DNA of 11,659 nucleotides from the NCBI GenBank assembly GCA_027073795.1, contig JALTEW010000065.1:1-11659 (forward strand), given 5' to 3'. Made by a program: the position numbers and the translations under genes. Position 1 is the stretch's first letter; each line of letters begins with the position of its first letter. This DNA comes from a bacterium. Its GTDB lineage: Bacteria; Desulfobacterota; S145-22. This document shows positions 1 through 4,875 of the stretch, piece by piece. The notes under the pieces are model-generated. The model did not search any database. It worked only from the letters and a program-made list of their open reading frames with translations, and was not told the origin of the DNA.

Positions 1-507
1 GAACATTACAAGAAAACTAAAAGGTTGCCTTCTCAGACTGCTATCTATAAATATCTGGCGTTTTTTGAATTCGAAATACTGGAAGAAACGGGGGAATCCC
101 CTTTAGACCTTGAATATGTGGCCATGGAACGTGGGCCGGTCCCCATGGAAATATACAACAGGCGAGACACACTGAAATCTGAACTGTTCTCTTTCGAAAA
201 GAGGGACAACAAGTACTACGTAAAAGCTAAAAAAAAGCCAAACCTTGACTATTTTTCTGATTACGAAATTAAAAAGATGGAAAATCTCATTTTCATCTAC
301 GCCCAAAAATGGGTCGGCTCTGGAATCATGAGCGACGCCAGCCACGAGAAAATCAAGGCTTGGAGAAAGGCGTGGAGCCGCCGTCACAACAGTAAAATCG
401 ATAAGGCGGATACCTTCGAAAAATTAACGCAAAAAGGTGAAGAAGACCTGTCTCCTCAAGAAGAGCACTTCCTGATTTCTTCCCTGTTGGGCTCCATGGG
501 AGCCTGA
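1..507 (+). CDS. Panacea-domain (SocA-like, DUF4065) antitoxin-like protein, 5' partial
   Basis: The reading frame is open from the first base of the window, so the true start is upstream; the TTG at 25 is only the first possible start inside the window and is unlikely to be real. The visible 168 residues have the Panacea hallmark: a hydrophobic helix (IYKYLAFFEFEILEETGESP), then YVAMERGPVPMEIYN, then a charged C-terminal half with a short helix near SPQEEHF. Panacea proteins are known as neutralising partners of diverse toxins in two-gene toxin-antitoxin operons (PanAT). The next gene begins 3 bases after this stop in the same direction, as expected for such an operon. Family assignment rests on the GPVP-x-x-IYN motif and is fairly firm; the role as antitoxin of this particular neighbour is inferred from position. 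The N-terminal helix of the domain is missing because of the window edge. Confidence 0.72.
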   Translation, partial: EHYKKTKRLPSQTAIYKYLAFFEFEILEETGESPLDLEYVAMERGPVPMEIYNRRDTLKSELFSFEKRDNKYYVKAKKKPNLDYFSDYEIKKMENLIFIYAQKWVGSGIMSDASHEKIKAWRKAWSRRHNSKIDKADTFEKLTQKGEEDLSPQEEHFLISSLLGSMGA

Positions 508-510
508 TTC

Positions 511-920
511 TTGGAAGTTGGAACCGTTTTCTTATGGGATAATTTCCCTCTCTCTAAACTTACCGGTTCTTCAATAAAGCCAAGATGGTTCGTCTATCTG
601 GGGAAAACTGCGATTACCAGCTCCCCGATTTTCGTCTTTTTGGGCACCACAACAACCCAGCTTCACTACTACGAGGAGAATTTGGTTTTGACAAAGATTG
701 TGTTTTGGATTTAGACAAAGATTTTTACGCCCATATTGAGGAATCCATATTTTTAAGTTTCAAGGAAGATATCACCATAAAAGGCAAACTATCGGAACAG
801 AATCTCAGGGAAATCTACAACCTGATTCTGAAATCGCAACGAATCCCAAAAATCATAAAAAAAGACATCCATCATAGTTTCAATATGGCAGGCATTACAG
901 GGTTGAGAAAACCCAGGTAA
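511..920 (+). pseudogene. Frame-broken toxin-like partner of the Panacea protein
   Basis: Two overlapping frames together make one plausible protein. From the TTG at 511 (GGGAG about 9 bases upstream) the first frame reads a beta-rich start with IKPRWFVYLGK and VFLGTTTTQLHYYEEN, then quickly ends at 714. The second frame, open from before 585, continues from about 687 with FGFDKDCVLDLDKDFY and a charged C-terminal part ending NMAGITGLRKPR at 920. The switch lies near 685-695. The beta-rich start with PRWFVYLG recalls PemK/MazF-like small-barrel toxins, but the family is not certain. I infer a toxin broken by a frameshift, perhaps with a short internal deletion because the join looks tight. 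A sequencing error, or programmed frameshifting, cannot be excluded; I see no classical slippery heptamer at the join. Position 3 bases after the Panacea gene supports a toxin-antitoxin pair. Confidence 0.55.
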
Positions 921-1020
921 AAACAAACCCCCTTTTGACAGCCATAGTCAAACGGATAAGGAAACAGGCAATAAATACATCAGGATACAAAAGCCAGAAA
1001 TTTGGCGTAGTGTCTATGAA

Positions 1021-1230
1021 TTAGCGGATGGGGTCGATGCTCACGATACGCTTGGGAGGTTTGATCTTCAGTTTCTTCAGGATGTTACGCTGATTGTTGG
1101 TTAATTCCGTGTGCTGTAAGACTCGATGGCTTTGGTAAGAAAACTCAATCCTCTCAAATACAATGCTTCTACTGATGACGTTGGGGCTCCAGGCTTGACC
1201 TGTCTCGATCACCATTTTCCGGATCGGCTC
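1021..1230 (-). pseudogene. Remnant resembling the C-terminus of an IS1634-type transposase
   Basis: An open minus-strand stretch of about 69 residues that begins directly after a stop codon at 1231-1233 and ends with TAA at 1021-1023. It reads through SRSIVFERIEFSYQSHRV and then HTELTNNQRNILKKLKIKPP. The pattern 'hTELT-x-x-Q-x-x-IL-x-x-L-x-I-x-PP' is like the tail of IS1634-type DDE transposases, where a short beta segment is followed by this helix and a PP motif. No catalytic domain, no ribosome binding site and no terminal inverted repeats are visible, so it is at most a decayed fragment. The ATG at 1213-1215 is not a credible start. Family assignment is tentative. Confidence 0.4.
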
Positions 1231-1411
1231 TTAGGGAGTCCCGTGGAGCATTCCTACGCCGCCCCACAGCTTCTGCCGTTTCAACAAAGGCGGTTACCCG
1301 GGATGTGTCAATATCCCGAAACGTGGCCCTTTCACACATGCTGCTATCAAACGGCGTGGTTCTGAGCGCGCTTTTGCTCTCAAGGAATTCAGCAAGGCTG
1401 GCGTAGACCCT
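1230..1411 (-). pseudogene. Remnant of an AlbA_2/Schlafen-type ATP-binding protein
   Basis: A minus-strand frame starting after a stop at 1412-1414 reads YASLAEFLESKSAL, then FDSSMCERATFRDIDTSRV, then AFVETAEAVGRRR. The order 'FD, short spacer, ATFRDID, helix, basic residues' is what follows the AlbA_2 (Schlafen AAA_4) domain in the common bacterial ATP-binding/transcriptional-regulator proteins, where a 'fDe.p..gat..DLd...v..f' segment leads to the distal helices. The core AlbA_2 domain should lie upstream but is replaced by the small membrane protein gene, and the frame decays near 1230 where the transposase-like remnant begins. It has no start codon or ribosome binding site, so I call it a fragment. 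Recognition is from pattern only. Confidence 0.35.
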
Positions 1412-1682
1412 TCACGGAAGCGTGGATCGCGTTTGTGTATGCGCGCATGAGTTCAGCGTTCTTGACGGATGAGGGAATCAGGCCCATGGACTGAAAGTTG
1501 AGAAAGATTAAAACGATTCCTGCGATGATGGCGCCAAAAAGGGAAAACCGCTCCTTCCTTCGCTTTCCGAAGATCCCCGCAACGACCGCGGCGACCGCCG
1601 CGAAGATTCCAAGCATTCCAGACAGGAAAACACTCGCGATTCCAACCACGGTGGACAAAATGCTAAAGATACCGAATCCCAT
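1389..1682 (-). CDS. Small two-helix membrane protein of unknown function
   Basis: The protein is about 97 residues when started at the ATG at 1682; a TTG at 1706 in the same frame would add eight residues. Neither start has a convincing ribosome binding site. The sequence is dominated by two or three hydrophobic segments, IFSILSTVVGIASVFLSG, LGIFAAVAAVVAGIFG and GAIIAGIVLIFLNF, split by a basic loop GKRRKERF. This layout recalls DUF4190-like small inner-membrane proteins, but I cannot assign a family. The last residues (KGLRQPC) overlap in another frame the AlbA_2-like remnant at 1230-1411, so the C-terminus may be chimeric, created by the rearrangement that left the remnants. It lies 116 bases downstream of the regulator gene on the same strand; co-transcription is possible but not shown. 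A functional link to curli is not supported by sequence. Confidence 0.5.
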   Translation of the reverse strand: MGFGIFSILSTVVGIASVFLSGMLGIFAAVAAVVAGIFGKRRKERFSLFGAIIAGIVLIFLNFQSMGLIPSSVKNAELMRAYTNAIHASVKGLRQPC

Positions 1683-1798
1683 CTCACGCTGACGATAATC
1701 TATCAATTATCTTTTTATGAATTTTGAGATGGAAAATCAAGACAGGAATCACGGATGAGATAATTGGTAGTTTTTGTGTACACTTAAAATATCCAAAA

Positions 1799-2476
1799 TC
1801 ATTTTTCTGCTAAGTAAAGATTCATAAGTTGCATGCGATTATTAATATTCAGCTTTTTGTAGATATTGTTCAGGTGTGATTTAACCGTGCTCTCGCTGAC
1901 AAAGAGTTTTTCAGCTACCTCCTTGTTTTTAAACCCCTTACAGACCAGGTCCACAACCCTTGTCTCTGCGGGCGTCAGCAGCTTACGGAAAATAACGCGG
2001 GACTCGATAATCTCCTTCGTCTTGCTGAAAAGCGATTCAAAGGTTTCGCGCTTGAACCACAATTCTCCAGAGAGGACCCTTAAGAGGGCCTTTTTGAAAT
2101 GTTTTTTATCCGTGTTTTTGTAGAGAATGCCTGAAATGTGGGAGGCGATGACGAGGGAATGAAGCTCCTTGGGGCTTAAATGAACATCCTCGATCATGAT
2201 GATCTTGCAGTCGGGCTTTTTCTTTTGATTTTCGGTTCCATACATCAGGCATTTGAGAAAAAAGGTGTCCACAATGCAAAAATCGGGGTTGTTTTCTTCA
2301 ATGGACTTTAAGAGGCTGTCACAGTAGGAATAAACACCCAGCAGGAGGAAATCGCGTTCGCTTTCCACCAGTTCCAGAATGCCCTGCGCGAGGATAGAGT
2401 TATAACATCCGACAATGCCTAAATAGGGTTTGCGCTGATCAGTTCCGATATCGATATGTTTATCAAGACTTGTCAT
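1799..2476 (-). CDS. CsgD-like LuxR/FixJ-family transcriptional regulator
   Basis: This 225-residue protein has a receiver-like N-terminal domain and a LuxR-type helix-turn-helix at about 167-222 (LTPAETRVVDLVCKG, then FVSESTVKSHLNNIYKKL). The receiver is atypical: an Asp remains at the end of strand 3 (CIVD, D70), but the acidic pair expected after strand 1 is absent (LGIVGCYNS). E. coli CsgD is also a LuxR protein with a degenerate receiver, and the linker ISGILYKNTDKKHFKKALLR followed by VLSGELWF resembles the CsgD segment before its DNA-binding domain. Together with the divergent curli row next door, this makes it the probable curli activator, likely not controlled by ordinary phosphorylation. 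The ATG at 2476 is preceded by AAAGGG at a short spacing. A sigma-54-like promoter lies about 60 bases upstream. Naming it csgD would go beyond what sequence alone shows. Confidence 0.82.
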   Translation of the reverse strand: MTSLDKHIDIGTDQRKPYLGIVGCYNSILAQGILELVESERDFLLLGVYSYCDSLLKSIEENNPDFCIVDTFFLKCLMYGTENQKKKPDCKIIMIEDVHLSPKELHSLVIASHISGILYKNTDKKHFKKALLRVLSGELWFKRETFESLFSKTKEIIESRVIFRKLLTPAETRVVDLVCKGFKNKEVAEKLFVSESTVKSHLNNIYKKLNINNRMQLMNLYLAEK

Positions 2477-2534
2477 AATGCCCTTTCAAAATTATGTCTG
2501 TTTCTTTTACAAATAGTTACTACTTACATAATTA

Positions 2535-2550
2535 AGCAAAAATAATGCCA
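2535..2550 (-). promoter_or_regulatory. Sigma-54 (-24/-12) promoter candidate for the CsgD-like regulator
   Basis: On the minus strand the sequence reads TGGCAT, five bases, TTGCT. The GG and GC pairs are separated by exactly 10 bases, as in the sigma-54 consensus (TGGCAC-N5-TTGCW), with one mismatch. Transcription would start near 2524, giving a leader of roughly 48 bases before the ATG at 2476. No enhancer-binding protein is encoded in the window. A match of this quality upstream of a correctly oriented gene is unlikely to be trivial, but it is a prediction. Confidence 0.55.
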
Positions 2551-2792
2551 CCTTTAGAACCCCCTAAACAGGGCAAAGTTTGCCTTATTTTATGCAGCGA
2601 GCTGCCCTTTTTTGTCAGTTTGTGCGGATTACTATGACGAAATTTGTCACCTTCACGCCTCTTTTGCCTGTGGCGCGTTAAGATATTTTTCAACCTTTCC
2701 TCGTCTATCACAACTTTATAATTTTTTATTTTATCTCATACTAAAGTATTAGTCCTTTTTTATTAACTATATAGTCCATTAAATTCCTACTT

Positions 2793-2837
2793 TTGCATAG
2801 TTTACACCAGATAATTTGAAAAGTAAACTGTGTGCAA
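2793..2837. promoter_or_regulatory. Long inverted repeat, operator candidate at the curli promoter
   Basis: The left arm TTGCA-T-AGTTTAC (2793-2805) and right arm GTAAACT-GTG-TGCAA (2823-2837) are inverted copies: 7 bp (AGTTTAC/GTAAACT) plus 5 bp (TTGCA/TGCAA), separated within the arms by one and three bases. The centres of the arms are about 2 to 3 helical turns apart, suiting a dimer or pair of dimers. It overlaps the predicted -35 and -10 boxes of the curli row. The obvious candidate ligand is the adjacent LuxR-family regulator; this is inference. Confidence 0.5.
2801..2829 (+). promoter_or_regulatory. Sigma-70-type promoter candidate for the csgEFG-csgAB row
   Basis: TTTACA (2801-2806) and TAAACT (2824-2829) are separated by 17 bases and match the -35 and -10 consensus at five and four of six positions. 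Transcription would start near 2836, some 80 bases before csgE. The boxes are embedded in the two arms of the long dyad, so a protein bound there would directly compete with or recruit RNA polymerase. AT-rich DNA makes chance matches common, hence moderate confidence. Confidence 0.4.
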
Positions 2838-2914
2838 GAGGGGGGGGATAATCAAACCATGTTACAAAATTTCAGTATCAGTCGTTTTATAGCGTGAGTC
2901 AAGTGAGAGGAGCG

Positions 2915-3346
2915 GTGTATAAAAACAAGGGGGTTTTGTTCACTCTTTTCATGGTCGCCGTGCTGATGGGGTGGGCCGCGGCACCTGCTTCCTCTTCACC
3001 GGGCCTTGAAATCAAAGGATTGCTATTGGATGAAACGCAAACACACGTGGGCCGTCAATTTTATGAGTATTTTTCGTCTCTGTGGGTAGAGCCAAGAGGC
3101 GTTAGCGATTATACCGTTAAAGTTGGAGAGCGGGCAAGCGCCAAGTGGGGTGATTGGGTCTGGGTTTTGGTAACTGTGGGGCCTTACCGAGATCGGATGG
3201 TTTTTCGAAGTGCGATCAAACCCAACACAACAGATGTAAAGGAGAGGGCTTTGGATGCTGTCAGGAGAACCTTGGGATTTATCGAATGGTATAAAAAACT
3301 CAAGGGAAACATCAAAGAAGAAGATTTAAAAGGGGATGGATTTTGA
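2915..3346 (+). CDS. csgE: CsgE, curli secretion specificity factor
   Basis: CsgE is a periplasmic protein that caps the CsgG pore and directs curlin subunits into it. The 143-residue product has a signal peptide (LFTLFMVAVLMGWAAAPA) and a mature part matching E. coli CsgE along its length: GLLLDETQTHVGRQFYEYFS-x-x-W corresponds to GLLTDHTVSSIG-x-x-FYRAFS-x-x-W, and VGERASAKWGDWVWV corresponds to the INERPSARWGSWI segment. The C-terminus is slightly longer and rich in Lys and Glu. The start is uncertain: GTG at 2915 has AGAGGAG just upstream at very short spacing, while GTG at 2894 would add seven residues but has no ribosome binding site. It is the first gene of the curli row and precedes csgF by 43 bases. 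Confidence 0.88.
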   Translation: MYKNKGVLFTLFMVAVLMGWAAAPASSSPGLEIKGLLLDETQTHVGRQFYEYFSSLWVEPRGVSDYTVKVGERASAKWGDWVWVLVTVGPYRDRMVFRSAIKPNTTDVKERALDAVRRTLGFIEWYKKLKGNIKEEDLKGDGF

Positions 3347-3389
3347 GACGCTCTATTAATAAAAAACTTTGTTTGAAGGGAGGAAAAGA

Positions 3390-3803
3390 ATGAAGAAAGG
3401 ATTTTTTGTGGCAGCATTTTTAGGGATTCTCCTGATTTTTGGTGCTTCAGGTGCGGGGGCAACGCAGTTGATTTGGACTCCTGTTAACCCCTCCTTCGGG
3501 GGATTTTACGCCAATGGGCAGTATCTGTTGGACAAGGCCAATGCCCAGAATCACTTTGAAGAAAAATATGAGCAGCCGAGCGTTCTGGATTCCTTTGAGG
3601 AAAGCCTTGCCAGAGCCATTTTAAGCCAATTGTCTTCTAAAATTGTGGAAAAAGCGTTTGGCACGCAGGGCGAATTCACCGGAGGGCATTATGAGGTTGG
3701 AGGACAATCAATTGATGTGGATACCTCCGGTTCTGAGATAACGGTGAATGTGACGGATACCTTAACGGGGGGAAGCACAACCATCAAGGTTCCATACTAT
3801 TGA
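3390..3803 (+). CDS. csgF: CsgF, curli assembly factor at the secretion pore
   Basis: CsgF is secreted through CsgG; its N-terminal peptide lines the pore and its C-terminal part at the cell surface couples secretion to nucleation by CsgB. The 137-residue product starts at the ATG at 3390 with GGGAGG six bases upstream; the earlier in-frame TTG at 3369 is not needed. A signal peptide ends around GASGAGA. The mature N-terminus carries PVNPSFGG-FYANGQYLL, matching the E. coli RNPNFGGNPNNGAFLL segment that binds the pore. Then come the PSVLDSFEESLARAILSQL helix, matching PSALDNFTQAIQSQI, and a beta-rich end with VNVTDTLTGGSTTIKV, matching LNVTDRKTGQTSTIQV. It sits between csgE and csgG, 24 bases before the latter, a standard order. 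Confidence 0.92.
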   Translation: MKKGFFVAAFLGILLIFGASGAGATQLIWTPVNPSFGGFYANGQYLLDKANAQNHFEEKYEQPSVLDSFEESLARAILSQLSSKIVEKAFGTQGEFTGGHYEVGGQSIDVDTSGSEITVNVTDTLTGGSTTIKVPYY

Positions 3804-3827
3804 TGAACTGTAAAAAGGGAGGTGTTT

Positions 3828-4733
3828 ATGAAAACAGGAGTTAAGTTTGGTTTCGGAATAATATGTATCTTTCTCAGCGTGGCGTGGCTGACAGGATGTG
3901 CAACCATGCCGCCCCCGACAAAACCGGCCAAGATAGGTTTTGTTACATCGATCCATAAGGATTTGATATCTCTGCCGCCTCCAAAGATAAAGATATTTGT
4001 TGGCGTTTACCGTTTCAGGGATCAGACCGGTCAATATAAATATAACCCCAATGCCACCTCCTTTTCCACCATGGTGACACAGGGGGCTACCTCCATGCTG
4101 ATTAAGGCCCTGGAGGACAGTGGCTGGTTCATCCCCGTGGAACGGGAAGGCCTGTCCGATATCCTGACAGAGCGAAAAATTATTCGAGCTACCATTGCCA
4201 GGTATAAGGAAAAGGAGAAGGGAAACGGCAAAAGGTTCCCAGAACTTCCCCCTCTGGACATGGCATCGATAGCCATTGAAGGAGGAATCGTGGCATACGA
4301 TACGGATGTGTACACGGGTGGCTTTGGTCTTAAATATTACGGAGTTGGGGGGTCAACCAAGTTTCGTGTGGACAGGGTTACTATCTACCTGCGAGCCGTC
4401 TCGGTCGATACGGGCAGGGTTATCCGGTCCGTAATGACAAACAAGACCATCCTTTCCAAGGAGGTGGATATCGGGATTTATCGCTACGTGAGCCTGAAGA
4501 AGTTGTTGGAGATAGAGTCGGGCCTCAGTTACAACGAACCGACCCAGATGTGTGTCCTGGAAGCGATCGAAAAGGCGGTCGTTGCCCTGATCGTGGATGG
4601 AATTCAAAATCATTACTGGGAGCTCAAAAACCCTGCAGACCTTCACGCCCCGGTTATCCAGAGAATCCTTGAGGAAAGCAAGGAAGAAAAGATTGCTGAG
4701 GTAGGGACCGAGAAGAAAGGGGAAACACCCTGA
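3828..4733 (+). CDS. csgG: CsgG, outer-membrane curli secretion channel lipoprotein
   Basis: CsgG forms a nonameric beta-barrel pore that exports curlins across the outer membrane. The start is the ATG at 3828 behind AAGGGAGGTG. A lipoprotein signal ends in LTGC, with Cys24 as lipidated residue. Matches to E. coli CsgG run throughout: KIFVGVYRFRDQTGQ, the constriction loop, SMLIKALEDSGWFIPVEREG, LTERKIIRA, the first transmembrane hairpin region (TGGFGLKYYGVGG) and TNKTILSKEVDIGIYRY, then SYNEPTQMCVLEAIEKAV with NHYWEL. At 301 residues it is somewhat longer than the 277-residue E. coli precursor, partly through a Lys/Glu-rich tail after the conserved domain. The constriction loop reads YKYNPNATSFST: Phe79 corresponds to E. 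coli F56, but the N55 position is Ser and the loop is one residue longer. A hairpin follows the stop within 3 bases. Confidence 0.95.
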   Translation: MKTGVKFGFGIICIFLSVAWLTGCATMPPPTKPAKIGFVTSIHKDLISLPPPKIKIFVGVYRFRDQTGQYKYNPNATSFSTMVTQGATSMLIKALEDSGWFIPVEREGLSDILTERKIIRATIARYKEKEKGNGKRFPELPPLDMASIAIEGGIVAYDTDVYTGGFGLKYYGVGGSTKFRVDRVTIYLRAVSVDTGRVIRSVMTNKTILSKEVDIGIYRYVSLKKLLEIESGLSYNEPTQMCVLEAIEKAVVALIVDGIQNHYWELKNPADLHAPVIQRILEESKEEKIAEVGTEKKGETP

Positions 4734-4736
4734 AAA

Positions 4737-4761
4737 GAGGTTGCCTTTCTATAGCAACCTC
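4737..4761 (+). other. Hairpin directly after csgG
   Basis: GAGGTTGC (4737-4744) and GCAACCTC (4754-4761) form a perfect 8-bp stem with a 9-base loop, starting 3 bases after the csgG stop. No U-tract follows, so it is not a classical intrinsic terminator. It may stop RNA decay, mark a processing site, or limit read-through between the secretion genes and the curlin genes. Confidence 0.55.
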
Positions 4762-4821
4762 GAACACCAGAGGGAAAGGGGGTGATGACAAGGGGAAAGA
4801 TGCTTTAAGAGGTGAGGGAGC

Positions 4822-4838
4822 GATCCTGGCAAAGGATC
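4822..4838 (+). other. Second hairpin in the csgG-csgA spacer
   Basis: GATCCT (4822-4827) and AGGATC (4833-4838) form a perfect 6-bp stem with loop GGCAA, 37 bases before the csgA start. The 142-base spacer is much longer than other gaps in the row, so it may hold a 5' end stabiliser or an internal start of transcription for the curlin genes. I found no clear promoter boxes in it. Confidence 0.4.
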
Positions 4839-4875
4839 CTAAAGAGTAACCTTAAACACATTCAAGGAGGGTACC

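Larger units (their letters stand above)
2477..2914. other. Divergent control region between the regulator and the curli row
   Basis: About 440 bases without a gene, AT-rich in its right half. Besides the sigma-54-like site it holds several dyads: GGCAAA-G-TTTGCC at 2572-2584, GCAGC-GA-GCTGC at 2594-2605, TGAC/GTCA arms around an AAATTT core at 2635-2649, ATACT-AA-AGTAT at 2738-2749, and a long dyad at 2793-2837. There are also spaced direct repeats: TTTGTCA at 2611 and 2643 (32 bases apart), and TAGTCC at 2750 and 2772 (22 bases apart). A run of eight G at 2840-2847 lies just upstream of csgE. The density of symmetric elements suggests multi-protein regulation, as in the E. coli csgD-csgB intergenic region. 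Confidence 0.55.

Noticed and set aside
585..920. The second toxin frame as an independent gene starting at ATG 585
   Set aside because: Residues before about 687 in this frame make no sensible domain, whereas the other frame does; a broken single gene explains both.
921..1020. Possible small RNA or gene after the toxin frame
   Set aside because: No start with a ribosome binding site, no stem with a T-run and no promoter boxes that stand out.
1126..1365. Plus-strand frame of 79 codons
   Set aside because: Its composition is odd, it lies over two better-supported minus-strand remnants, and no motif or ribosome binding site is seen.
1704..1766. Inverted copies of CAATTATC (1704-1711) and GATAATTG (1759-1766) as ends of a mobile element
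   Set aside because: They are short and AT-rich, enclose only about 47 bases, and no target-site duplication is seen; probably chance.
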